Assembly: GCA_947448025.1 (NCBI GenBank)
Contig: CANFLV010000003.1
Span: forward strand, 106,059-170,058
Direction of reading: 5' to 3'
Length of the DNA stretch: 64,000 bases
Source: Oxalobacteraceae bacterium
Lineage (GTDB): Bacteria; Pseudomonadota; Gammaproteobacteria; Burkholderiales; Burkholderiaceae_D
The notes under the pieces are model-generated. The model ran no database searches. It was given only the letters and a program-made list of their open reading frames with translations, and was not told the DNA's origin. Each line of letters begins with the position of its first letter. The first letter of the stretch is position 1. The translations under genes were made by a program, and so were the position numbers. Below are positions 34,965-44,033 of the stretch, piece after piece.

Positions 34965-35558
34965 CTACGACCATATGAGCGAATATCTCGCGATCTTTGC
35001 GACTAAATCTACGTGTGAAAAATTATTTGTTGCAACAAAAACAGCCATCCGACCGCGTCTCTCTTCGACTCGACAAAACGCTTCAACACAAAAATAGTGA
35101 GGTCTATCAAAATAATCATCGAACAGTATTTTTGTTCCGGTTCTTGAAGATAAAAGACTGTATAAAAACGAAGCGACCCTGAATCGCCCGTCAATCAAAA
35201 CAGTATCTGGGACAACACCATGCGCTTTAGCAGCAGCCCAAGGCGACACCATATATTTCCAAAAATCCTGGTATCGCTCAGTCGTCTTTGGTGTCCCCCA
35301 ATCGCCAACATCGCCTAAATCACAATACTCAAGCAATAAGTGCGTTTTCGAATCAGTAACAGACGAGCAAACCTTCTCGACCCAGAGTTTGTCCGTATCA
35401 ACGGAAATGACCGTTTTAACCTTGGCGACGTTACAAGCATAGAGCGTGCTTCCACCACATCCATATTCAAGAAAAACCGATGATTGCCGCATCGCCTCAG
35501 TAAAACAACCAAGCCCTCCTTCATCCATACAAGGCGTTGGCGTAATAGATTGACTCAT
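34965..35558 (-). CDS. Putative SAM-dependent methyltransferase-like protein
   Basis: 197 residues. FLEYGCGGSTLYACN followed by VISVDTDKLWVEKV looks like motif I and the acidic loop of a class I methyltransferase fold, with PDTVLIDGRFRVASFL as the later strand. Similar small proteins occur in glycan and O-antigen clusters. An AAAGG ribosome site precedes ATG 35558. It is the last gene of the minus-strand glycosyltransferase series, 158 bp from the previous one, and convergent with the GT at 32.9 kb. Activity and substrate are not known. Confidence 0.65.
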   Translation of the reverse strand: MSQSITPTPCMDEGGLGCFTEAMRQSSVFLEYGCGGSTLYACNVAKVKTVISVDTDKLWVEKVCSSVTDSKTHLLLEYCDLGDVGDWGTPKTTERYQDFWKYMVSPWAAAKAHGVVPDTVLIDGRFRVASFLYSLLSSRTGTKILFDDYFDRPHYFCVEAFCRVEERRGRMAVFVATNNFSHVDLVAKIARYSLIWS

Positions 35559-35716
35559 TTTAGCCTTTCTCGGACAACGGAAAATTACTTGATGAAAATT
35601 TAACTTCTAACGCTCATTGCCGCGCGTATAACAGGAGGATCAATATAAATATATGGCACTTCATTTAACATTTAAAAATAATGCGAAACGACCTTGCAGA
35701 AAAAACACTAAAAAAA

Positions 35717-37090
35717 TTAAAGAAATCTCTCTAAGTCAAGGGATATTTTTTTGATCGAACCTGTAGTACATAAGCAAATAAAGTAGGGTCCGCCCGCGCA
35801 GAAATCGATCGTATCGTTCACATTATCAATCGAAAATTGCGCCGAAAAGCCACTTGAAACTATTGCATCAGGATGGGCGCGTACAACATCTGGCCGATCA
35901 ATTTCAAAAAAATTCAATAATTTTAATGTAGTACCAAATTTATCATTTAGCACTACTACGACCTTGTCACTGGAATTTCTGTCAAATGCCCAACCAGTTA
36001 CAATCAATATATTTTTAGATGATTCAAATTTAACATCATCTATTGAATAAATAAGTCCGTTGCTTATTATTTTATTTTTAATTAAATTATTCATTCTTAC
36101 ACCAAGCATTTGAGGTAAAAAATTTGATCCAATAAGATCTGGAGACAATCTCAAAATTCCTACTGCCTTTTCAAAAGTTAATTGCAAAAATTTTCTCGCA
36201 ATTAACAGCAATGAGGAAATTCCATTCGCTTCACAAAATTTAGTAAAATTACTTTCATATTTATAAATTTCGCTAACGTCACCATTGAATTCAATGCCAG
36301 ATATAGAGTCTTTATCTGCAATGTAACCATATCGATTACTCTTGAATGGCTCCTTATGATTGCCATTTGGACGTCCTCGTAGCAACGATGCCACATACTC
36401 TTTTTGCGACCTATAAATTGTATGTAAAATAAAGTAATCATCTAATTTTAAGCGATCCAAATCAAACAGATTCCTTGGCACCGCGGATCTTCCTTGTTGA
36501 TCCGCATCAACTTCTTCGAAGATAGTCCCATCGCCAAAGGAGTACAATCCATCAGAAATAACATGGTTATGAATACCTATTGATTTAACACGGCCACTTA
36601 TTTTTATAAGTGTCTTTACATGCCTATTTTTTTGTAGTCTGTGAAAATTGGATGGTAAGCGAAATTCGCGGGCGTGACTCTCTGGCTCATCAAAATACCA
36701 TTTGAATGAAATTGCATCTGCATCTTTTATGTCTTTTACACAAGAATAAATTTTTGTTATAAAGTTTTTAGGCATCCAATATTCATCAATATCTAAAAAA
36801 ATAATGTGTGTAAAACCATTATTTTTAGATTCCTCAAATATTTTTCTGTATGCCCTAATCTGGAATGAATAATTATTTTTCAAGCACTCATTAAATAGCT
36901 CATCAGCAATGAAAAAATCAACTACTCCGGCATGATTATGTTTTATATTCTCCAAAATCTGGACAGAATTATCTGTTGTATTATTTATCCATATTTCTAT
37001 AAAATCAAAACCAAAGTGAAGATGATGATAAATCCATTGAGGAATATATGCACCCTCATTTTTTGCTATTGCCGCCAATTTAATTTTCAT
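35717..37090 (-). CDS. Glycosyltransferase family 2 (Glyco_tranf_2_4-like), AT-rich
   Basis: 457 residues. The N-terminal domain has AIAKNEGAYIPQWIYHHLHFGFD, the nucleotide-sugar region IWINNTTDNS, and the metal motif FLDIDEYWMP, the pattern of the Glyco_tranf_2_4 / GT92-like group that starts with KNE. The C-terminal 120 residues (NILIVTGWAFDRNSSDKVVVVLNDK) resemble a small beta domain seen appended to polysaccharide GTs. Its DNA is far more AT-rich than its neighbours, a sign of separate origin. It starts 6 bp after the upstream GT stop, with almost no Shine-Dalgarno, so translation is probably coupled. Confidence 0.85.
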   Translation of the reverse strand: MKIKLAAIAKNEGAYIPQWIYHHLHFGFDFIEIWINNTTDNSVQILENIKHNHAGVVDFFIADELFNECLKNNYSFQIRAYRKIFEESKNNGFTHIIFLDIDEYWMPKNFITKIYSCVKDIKDADAISFKWYFDEPESHAREFRLPSNFHRLQKNRHVKTLIKISGRVKSIGIHNHVISDGLYSFGDGTIFEEVDADQQGRSAVPRNLFDLDRLKLDDYFILHTIYRSQKEYVASLLRGRPNGNHKEPFKSNRYGYIADKDSISGIEFNGDVSEIYKYESNFTKFCEANGISSLLLIARKFLQLTFEKAVGILRLSPDLIGSNFLPQMLGVRMNNLIKNKIISNGLIYSIDDVKFESSKNILIVTGWAFDRNSSDKVVVVLNDKFGTTLKLLNFFEIDRPDVVRAHPDAIVSSGFSAQFSIDNVNDTIDFCAGGPYFICLCTTGSIKKISLDLERFL

Positions 37091-37096
37091 AAAATA

Positions 37097-39520
37097 TTAA
37101 ATAGAAAAATCTTCTCGTTCGTTGGTCAAATTAGGGCTATAAAAAGGATCTACTTTTAAGACATCGCCCCACTTCTTCTGCATGAACTCCACTTCTTTCC
37201 GAAAGCGGTTTTTCTTTTCGTATGTATCTTCAAGTCCTCGGCTGATTGATTCATGGTGATATAGCTCTGCGTAAGGGGTCCACAAGTTCCGGTATCCGAC
37301 TTCTCGTACCTTTAAACAAAAATCCACATCGTTGAACGCGACACGAAGATGATCCTCATCAAGTCCATTTACTTCATCAAATACACAGCGCCGAACTAGC
37401 AAACACGCAGCCGTAACAGCAGAAAGTGTTTGAGTTAAAAAGAGTCTACTGAAATAGCCAGAGTGACTTCGTGAGAAGTGCTTATGACTGTGCCCGGCAA
37501 CGCCGCGTATCGAACAAATCACACCGGCATGCTGAATCGTGTCATTACTGTAGTAAAGTTTCGCGCCGACACAGCCAATGTCGGGTCGCACAGCGTGCGA
37601 CACCATCTCGCTCAGCCATTCCGGGCTAATCACCTCAATATCGTTATTAACAAGGCCAATGATTTCACCTTGCGCATGACGAACCCCGAAGTTATTGACG
37701 GCTGAGTAGTTGAAGGGATAGTCGTACCGTAATACCCGCACCCGCCTGTCTTCACGCTGAATCTGCTTGAAGAACGACAGTGACTCTGGCTCGACGCTGC
37801 CATTGTCCAAAATTAAGATTTCGTAATTGGTATAGGTGGTCTTATCCAGGATGCTGCGCACGCAGGTCTCGGTAAGCTTCCAGTGATCACGCGTTGGGAT
37901 CAGTAAGCTGACCAAGGGTGCCGGATCGGGTAATGGCCAGCGAACTCGATAGGTATTGGGCAAAATACCGGCCTCTATGCCAACATCAGGATTGACCGTG
38001 GCAAAGTAGTCACGCAGCGCCCTGATACCCGCTTCAGTGGTGTAACTCTTCTCGCCTGAACCCATGGCGGTGGAACCCGCGACAATGCGCCAGTGATACA
38101 GCACCTTTGGGATATGCACAATGTCTTGCCCGCGCACGTAAGGCAAACAGCGCAGCAGCAAATCCTGGTCCTGACTACCTTCCACACCGCTACGAAAACC
38201 GCCTATGCGCTGCAACAAGGCGCGGCGGTAAACGCCCAAATGTGAAACATAGTTTTGCGAGTAGAACAGGTCCGGATTCCAGTCACTCTTGAAATGGGGT
38301 TCTACCCGCTGACCTTCGGCATCGAGCTTGTCCTCGTCACTGTAGATGATTTGTGCTTGATGGCGCCGATTAATCGCTTGCACCACATAAAGCAAGGCAT
38401 GTTCAGGCAACTCGTCATCATGGTCGAGCAAGGCGACCCATGCGCCGCTTGCAAGTTCCAGCGCAGAGTTGGAAGCTTTGGAGATGTGGCCATTCTCACT
38501 GCGGTAGCAAACCTTGATGCGCGGATCTACCTCTTCGTACTCTTGCAAGATCGATTTGACGTGCGGCTTGGACGAGGCATCATCTGCAATACACAACTCC
38601 CAATATGGATAGCTTTGCTTGCGAACTGAGTCGATGCAGGCTCGCAGAAACATCACATCCGTGTTGTAAGTCGGTACCGCCACGGAAATCAATGGCAAGT
38701 CCTTGAACTCGCGCAACATGCGCTGAACTTCGGCCGGACTGGGCAATCCAGGTCTTTCAATGTTTGCCATCCAGTCTTCGTAACTGCCTCGGCCTGGCGC
38801 TTGCACGAAGCGCTGCTTGTATGCGTTGAAGATCGAATCAATGAATGGCTTGCCGCTGGCAGTTGCTTGGGCTTTGAAAGTGCCCGCGAGAGCAGCCGGG
38901 GTAGTGACGGCGCTTTCTGAACCCGCATGTGCCAACCAGACCAGCATTTTCCTTATCGCCTCCGATTGATCAAGTTTCACCAAATTGAGCAGACGTACAC
39001 GAAAGACACAGGCCACCTCATTGGGATCAAAACGCAAGGCTTGAACGGGGCGATGAAACTTCACCAAGCGTGAGACGGTTTCATCACTTTTGTAAGGCAA
39101 TTCGTAAGCATTTTCTTCCGTGTAGCCTTGACCGTAATCCACATAAAACTTGGCATAATTTTTTAATAGACTCGACTCGATCAACAAGTCGAACTGATAA
39201 TAGCCGGCTGCCAGCGGTTCATCCAACACGAATTCAAAATACGGATCCTCCCCGGTGGATCGCCAAAAATTCAGTTTTTGACTATCAGGCTCAACATCGC
39301 ACCGCGGTTGAAGGCGATCACAAAACGCCAGCGTCGCGTTTGAATCGGTCGCGCGAGCTAATCGCTTTTTTGTCAGCAACAGGTTAAGGCGGATATTCGG
39401 CTCAAAACCAGGCCACTCCGACAGAACTGACTCATAGTGCAGAATGGCTTCGGCAAAGCGCCCATCCCTGAAAGCCTGGTTGGCCTTTTTCAAATAGGTA
39501 GTGACAGTTAAGTTACGCAT
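37097..39520 (-). CDS. Large glycosyltransferase with two tandem GT2 domains
   Basis: About 807 residues from ATG 39520 (open to 39607). A TPR-like start (YLKKANQAFRDGRFAEAILHYESVL) and a beta region precede two GT-A domains. The first begins LISVAVPTYNTDVMFLRACIDSV and has ADDASSK and LLDHDDELP. The second begins LVSLLIPTRDHWKLTETCVRSIL and has LDNGSVEPES, LVNNDIEVIS and FNDVDFCLKVRE. Such bifunctional GTs build O-antigen or rhamnan-type chains. It belongs to the minus-strand series downstream of the giant RTX gene. The beta region before the GT domains could bind carbohydrate. Confidence 0.88.
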   Translation of the reverse strand: MRNLTVTTYLKKANQAFRDGRFAEAILHYESVLSEWPGFEPNIRLNLLLTKKRLARATDSNATLAFCDRLQPRCDVEPDSQKLNFWRSTGEDPYFEFVLDEPLAAGYYQFDLLIESSLLKNYAKFYVDYGQGYTEENAYELPYKSDETVSRLVKFHRPVQALRFDPNEVACVFRVRLLNLVKLDQSEAIRKMLVWLAHAGSESAVTTPAALAGTFKAQATASGKPFIDSIFNAYKQRFVQAPGRGSYEDWMANIERPGLPSPAEVQRMLREFKDLPLISVAVPTYNTDVMFLRACIDSVRKQSYPYWELCIADDASSKPHVKSILQEYEEVDPRIKVCYRSENGHISKASNSALELASGAWVALLDHDDELPEHALLYVVQAINRRHQAQIIYSDEDKLDAEGQRVEPHFKSDWNPDLFYSQNYVSHLGVYRRALLQRIGGFRSGVEGSQDQDLLLRCLPYVRGQDIVHIPKVLYHWRIVAGSTAMGSGEKSYTTEAGIRALRDYFATVNPDVGIEAGILPNTYRVRWPLPDPAPLVSLLIPTRDHWKLTETCVRSILDKTTYTNYEILILDNGSVEPESLSFFKQIQREDRRVRVLRYDYPFNYSAVNNFGVRHAQGEIIGLVNNDIEVISPEWLSEMVSHAVRPDIGCVGAKLYYSNDTIQHAGVICSIRGVAGHSHKHFSRSHSGYFSRLFLTQTLSAVTAACLLVRRCVFDEVNGLDEDHLRVAFNDVDFCLKVREVGYRNLWTPYAELYHHESISRGLEDTYEKKNRFRKEVEFMQKKWGDVLKVDPFYSPNLTNEREDFSI

Positions 39521-39662
39521 ATTTTTCGAATCAACAAAGAATCTGAATGTCCAAAAATGAGCGTTGTGTCGCCTGTCACAAAGCGCGAGATGGGCGCAAA
39601 AACCCAAGAAAACTCAGACACCAAGCCATGCGACGCGCGGATCCAATCCTTGATTACTGGAT

Positions 39663-42023
39663 TCATTTAACGCTCGCTGTTCGTCTTTCCTTCTGGCGTG
39701 GCCCGTTTGGCACGGCCGCCAGGCGCTTGGATTTGGCTTGTTTAAGATCGACAGGAGATGGCAGCGGCACCTCGCTGGCAATTGGCTTGGGCATGGCAGT
39801 ATTCGGGTCATACAAACTGTTACGGACTGCATAAATCTGCTTCGCCATGATGGCACGCATCGAGGCGGCCAGTTCCGTCCAGTCCGTCCAGGGTCGCTTG
39901 ATGCTCACTTCGCTTTGTTTCAAAATGCGTAGAATTTCAGGCAATTGCAAAATCAGCGAAGCGATAAAGCGTTGATCTTGCGCTGAGAACTGGGTCCAGA
40001 CACCCATATCAAGCGCATTCGGCAAGGCAAAATTGAACTCCAGCTTCGATCCAAATCCATCATGCTGCGCTGCGCGCCAAGTCTCTAGCGGCGTCACCGA
40101 ACATTCTGGAAATTCAAGTTTAGGAAACCCACCGAATTGATTCGACTGCACATTGCCGCAGGACAGCCGACATTCGAATTGTGACCAATGCTTGTCACCA
40201 AAACTGATATTGGTAAATTCAAACCAGAGGTGTTCGTAATCGGGATCCGTTTGTTCATGCTTCAGTCTTACCTGATCAAAACGGAAAGCGACGAGCGGCT
40301 TTTCCAGGGTCGTCAGGAAAGACTGCAATGCGCCGGTCAAACCCTTGATATCGAGACCGGCCGGCGCCTTGATTTCATCGGGAATGGCAAGCGCACCGAT
40401 CAGCAGGCGGCACAATGCCTTTAGCAAATCGTAGTCGCTGGTGGATAAATTGAGCAAAATTTCAATCTGCTGTACCGAGGTCGCGCCGTGACTGCCCGAA
40501 GTCAGCACCAGATCTGTTTCGGCATCGTGGCCAGTTGGCCAGCGCAGCAGTGACATGGCAGCGCTGCCCAGGGCTGGCGCAAAGATGAACGAGAGTTCAC
40601 TCTGCCGCGTCCGGGTCTTGAACAAGAGTTCAGGTATCTCGCGCCCCGCAGCGTCCAGACCCGCGAAGTGCCAGCGCACTTCCTGGGCACCCTCTTGCTC
40701 ACTCATGCTCAGGATTTCAATCAGGGTGAAATCCATGTAGGCCGGCATGCGCTTCAACATGCGCTGTCGGCGGGTCTGCTCTTTCTGGCTATTTTTTTCC
40801 GCTTCCTGAGACAATATGAAATGGCGTTCTAGCGCTTCTTGCACCTGATGCAGCTGTGCCAGCACAAGCTCGTTTTCCAGTTCGACTTCCTTTAACGTGG
40901 CTTCAGCAGTTGCCAGCTTCTGCGTCAATTCGAGGGCTTTCTGTGCTTCACGCGCCGCCGCTGTTTGCATGGCCTTATTCTTGGTCTCGCCCTCTTTGAG
41001 CTGGTGGGTCAGTGCTTCGGCTTTTGTTCGGCTTGCCGAATGCGCGGATTCAGACTCTGCAAGCTTTTTCCCTGCGAGCTCCAAGGATTTTTGCGCCGCC
41101 AACTTTTGCTGCGTCACAGCTTCAAGGCCTGCCTTGAGTTCGACATTATTTTTCGACAGCGTCTGTGTCACGATCACCAGCGGGTTGACCTCGCCAGTCA
41201 GATCAAGATTTTCAGCATGGGCATGATCGGCTGCTTTTGCTAAAGCTGTGATGGACGTGCAATGCTGCAGATAGGTGTGGAGTGCGGCGCGCAAATCAAG
41301 CGCATCGCCTGCTGCCGATTCGTTCGCTTGAAATTGCAAGACGCTCGCGTCGAGCTCACGCTGCAGGGATTGCAATTGGGGTTGCGTCAGCAGAATCTGT
41401 TGCCCAAGATAGCGCGCCAGCGGATCGATCACTGGGTTCACGGGTGCGATGATTTCAGCCCCGGAAAATTGGATATTCCAGCGCTCGGCACAGCTGGCAA
41501 TCAAGGCTTCAGGATGGGTCAGACATTGCGCCGCGTCGACCAGCATCGTGCGCCTTGGATGACGATGATGGAAGCGTAATAATTGCTGATGATGGTTTTT
41601 CCAAATCGTAGGAAATGAGGTCAAATTTTGACCATTTTCGCCGCAGCCATGCGCTAATTGTCCCGCCAAAGCATCAAGCGATGAAATGGTCACAAATACA
41701 AAATGTAACTTCGGATCGAAAGCCATCCAGAAGTCCAATAACCAGACACTACGGGCATCCGCCCAGCCCCACAAAGGCGTAGACAGGTTAGGCAAATATA
41801 TGGCACTGGCCAATTGCTCCCAAAGCCGGCCCGGATGCTGGGTTGCCAGTTCTGATGTTGACGAGTCAGTGGCGCCATCGAGTACTTGTGCGTGCCATTC
41901 CTCAAGGCTCAATGCATCGGAGCGATGATGGGATTTTGGCGACTTCATGCCTGCCTGCCGCAGGATATTGGCAACCTGCTCCAGATGGTCGCCGGGCGCG
42001 CCGGTTATGCAAATTGTCTTCAT
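39663..42023 (-). CDS. Unknown 786-residue protein: degenerate sulfotransferase-like N-terminus, coiled coil, beta C-terminus
   Basis: The N-terminus KTICITGAPGDHLEQVANILRQAG looks like the 5'-PSB/P-loop start of the sulfotransferase fold but lacks the usual GxxRSGT residues. FVFVTISSLDALAGQL and the MLVDAAQCLTHPEALIASC block fit the same fold. Residues about 270-420 form a long heptad-type coiled coil (QKLAAQKSLELAGKKLAESESAHS and onward). Residues 435-720 are a mixed beta domain (VRWHFAGLDAAGREIPELLF, FRFDQVRLKHEQ). The last 40 are basic and disordered. I do not recognise the complete architecture. It lies between glycosyltransferases and a response regulator and may be a scaffold or modifier of the glycan pathway. 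Confidence 0.7.
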   Translation of the reverse strand: MKTICITGAPGDHLEQVANILRQAGMKSPKSHHRSDALSLEEWHAQVLDGATDSSTSELATQHPGRLWEQLASAIYLPNLSTPLWGWADARSVWLLDFWMAFDPKLHFVFVTISSLDALAGQLAHGCGENGQNLTSFPTIWKNHHQQLLRFHHRHPRRTMLVDAAQCLTHPEALIASCAERWNIQFSGAEIIAPVNPVIDPLARYLGQQILLTQPQLQSLQRELDASVLQFQANESAAGDALDLRAALHTYLQHCTSITALAKAADHAHAENLDLTGEVNPLVIVTQTLSKNNVELKAGLEAVTQQKLAAQKSLELAGKKLAESESAHSASRTKAEALTHQLKEGETKNKAMQTAAAREAQKALELTQKLATAEATLKEVELENELVLAQLHQVQEALERHFILSQEAEKNSQKEQTRRQRMLKRMPAYMDFTLIEILSMSEQEGAQEVRWHFAGLDAAGREIPELLFKTRTRQSELSFIFAPALGSAAMSLLRWPTGHDAETDLVLTSGSHGATSVQQIEILLNLSTSDYDLLKALCRLLIGALAIPDEIKAPAGLDIKGLTGALQSFLTTLEKPLVAFRFDQVRLKHEQTDPDYEHLWFEFTNISFGDKHWSQFECRLSCGNVQSNQFGGFPKLEFPECSVTPLETWRAAQHDGFGSKLEFNFALPNALDMGVWTQFSAQDQRFIASLILQLPEILRILKQSEVSIKRPWTDWTELAASMRAIMAKQIYAVRNSLYDPNTAMPKPIASEVPLPSPVDLKQAKSKRLAAVPNGPRQKERRTASVK

Positions 42024-42121
42024 TTTTCTCCGAATGCTTTCAGGTCCAGCTTGCGCTAAAAATCGGGCATGACGAATTCGTGAATCCTTGCTGGCGCAGT
42101 TAAAAGCTCATGACCAGAGCC

Positions 42122-42814
42122 TTAAGCCAGCAATCCCATCTGACTGGCTTCAAACACCGCTTCCACTCTCGACCTGACCACCAGCTTGCGATAAATATTT
42201 TTGACATGCTGCGCCACCGTGTGCGGCGAAATCACCATCTGTTGCGCGACTTCGTGTGTGCTGAAGCCCTTGGCGAGTACGCGGATAATTTCGATTTCGC
42301 GCTTGGTAAGCGGCCTGTCGCATTCGGGTCGCAGCATTGCGGTTCGGACGGGGCGACGTTGACGCTTGGCCGGCAGGGAAGCTTGTTTGAGATGGGTAGG
42401 CGACAATTTCTTGCGCGCCGTTGAGGAATTCAGGTCGACACTGACATCACCGTCGCGCAAATTGCACAGCCGATCGACGACTTCGCCGCTCGTACTGTTT
42501 TTGAGGATGTAGCCTGTGACAACGGCTTGAATACTTGCGCTGACGCCAGCATCATCATCACAGGATAACAAGGCCATGACGGCACAGCCAGGATGTGTCT
42601 CGATGGCCGTGCGTATGATCGTCGTGGCACGCAACTCTGGCGAATCAACATCGACAAGATAGATATCCGCGGCATCACGCGCAATCAGTTCAAAGCCGCT
42701 CTGGCTCGTGGCGGCCATACCCGATAATCGAAACGCTGGCGATGAAGCAATGATATTGACGAATTTTTCCCGGATCCCCGAATTATCTTCTATGACGACG
42801 ACACTGATAGCCAT
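42122..42814 (-). CDS. NarL/LuxR-type response regulator
   Basis: 230 residues. The receiver domain (1-120) has VVIEDNSG, Asp55 (YLVDVDSPE) as phospho-acceptor and the KN segment near residue 105 in place of the usual KP pair. A LuxR helix-turn-helix at about 165-225 follows: LTKREIEIIRVLAKGFSTHEVAQQMVISPHTVAQHVKNIYRKL. No sensor kinase is nearby. It sits within the surface-island series between a GlcNAc-transferase-like gene and the 786-residue protein, so it probably controls this cluster. The linker between the domains is long and basic (KRQRRPVR). Confidence 0.9.
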   Translation of the reverse strand: MAISVVVIEDNSGIREKFVNIIASSPAFRLSGMAATSQSGFELIARDAADIYLVDVDSPELRATTIIRTAIETHPGCAVMALLSCDDDAGVSASIQAVVTGYILKNSTSGEVVDRLCNLRDGDVSVDLNSSTARKKLSPTHLKQASLPAKRQRRPVRTAMLRPECDRPLTKREIEIIRVLAKGFSTHEVAQQMVISPHTVAQHVKNIYRKLVVRSRVEAVFEASQMGLLA

Positions 42815-42958
42815 GTTCTCAGATCTCCAATTGCGCGCAAATTTAAGCTGACAATGGATTTATAGTAGGCATTGCCCATAGGCTAGGTCAACGCAGTGTC
42901 GTTTCTTGGAGTTAAGAATTGTGATTAAAAGAAAATAATCGATGGGATGTCTGAATTT

Positions 42959-43909
42959 TCAGATCAGCTGCCCGCCAAATGGATCGGCGATGACCGCATT
43001 CTTGTAATCAATACCGCTCAATTCCATGAATGCCGCCAGACTGCGCTCCGTACCCACGCCAAAAGCCCCCGGCAGTCCTTCACCACAAAGCAATTGATGC
43101 AGGCGTAATTTCGCGCGCTCCGTCAGATAGGCACTACTGAATGCGCGCTGGACTTCAACCTCCCCATACCAGTGATGCGTGTCGTGCGGGGTATTGGCTT
43201 CCTTGTACAGATGGTACAGAGGCACCCAGGTCGGATGATAAATATCCCAGCCACGTGTAAAAGCGCGCACTGCCATGCTTTGCTCTTCGCCATGAAAATA
43301 CAAATAGGGGTCGTACGGAACTTCCTCCACAAAACGTCCGGCGCAAAAAATGAAGCCCGCAGCGATATGGCAGCCAGGCACGGCCTGATCCGTAAAAATA
43401 TGCCTGCCGATAAAGCGCAAGACGACGTTATCGGCCGACAGTGGCGTCTCCGGGTGCGGACGCAATACCAGCGCAGTTTTTCCCTCTGGCGGGGTGTAGT
43501 GCGTCACGCCATCAATGATATCGAAGCGGTAAGGATAGGTGCTGATGATGGGCTTGGCCGAGCGCGCCGTAAGCGCCTCGTGTTGTTTGCGTAGATTGCT
43601 GTCCCAGCCTTGCTCAAAACAGGTGTGGGAATCCACCTGAAGCAGAAATGTCTCGCCGTCATACAGTGAAAACGCCAGATTGCGTGCCCAGCTGACGCCC
43701 TGTGTTTCTTGCGGATGAATGTGCACATAGCGAATCTGTGCGGCAAACGGTAAAGCCTTGATTGCCGCGCGCTGTTCAGCCGAATTCTGGTCGATGACGG
43801 CGAAGCGCAGCAGCTCGGGACGCGCTGCTTTAAAGAAGGCGTCGTTCAAGGTAAAAAATAGCATCGGGTCCTGGTAAGACGCCATGCTGATGAAAATGGT
43901 GGAGGGCAT
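42959..43909 (-). CDS. GlcNAc-transferase-like glycosyltransferase (PF11397 type)
   Basis: 316 residues with TIFISMASYQDPMLFFTLNDAFFKA at the start, the metal-binding FLLQVDSHTCFEQGWD, and the FHGEEQSMAVRAFTRGWDIYHP acceptor segment. This pattern belongs to the family of eukaryotic Skp1 hydroxyproline GlcNAc-transferases and bacterial relatives, which add GlcNAc to protein or O-linked acceptors. It is directly downstream (125 bp) of the giant RTX gene on the same strand, which makes that protein a natural candidate substrate. Substrate assignment is inference. Confidence 0.8.
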   Translation of the reverse strand: MPSTIFISMASYQDPMLFFTLNDAFFKAARPELLRFAVIDQNSAEQRAAIKALPFAAQIRYVHIHPQETQGVSWARNLAFSLYDGETFLLQVDSHTCFEQGWDSNLRKQHEALTARSAKPIISTYPYRFDIIDGVTHYTPPEGKTALVLRPHPETPLSADNVVLRFIGRHIFTDQAVPGCHIAAGFIFCAGRFVEEVPYDPYLYFHGEEQSMAVRAFTRGWDIYHPTWVPLYHLYKEANTPHDTHHWYGEVEVQRAFSSAYLTERAKLRLHQLLCGEGLPGAFGVGTERSLAAFMELSGIDYKNAVIADPFGGQLI

Positions 43910-44033
43910 CGGATATCGGCTTCGCTAATTTGGCATCGGCGTCATCGCGAGCCGCTAGCCGGAGGTACTTTTTTACCGGCAATAGTCTAGCCTATTTTAT
44001 CCCTCGTTTTTTCCTTTCAAGACTCGCTTTTGC

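Noticed and set aside
43955..43985. Imperfect hairpin gccggaggta/taccggc downstream of the giant RTX gene as its terminator
   Set aside because: The stem is short and bulged, and the T run lies in the loop rather than after the stem.
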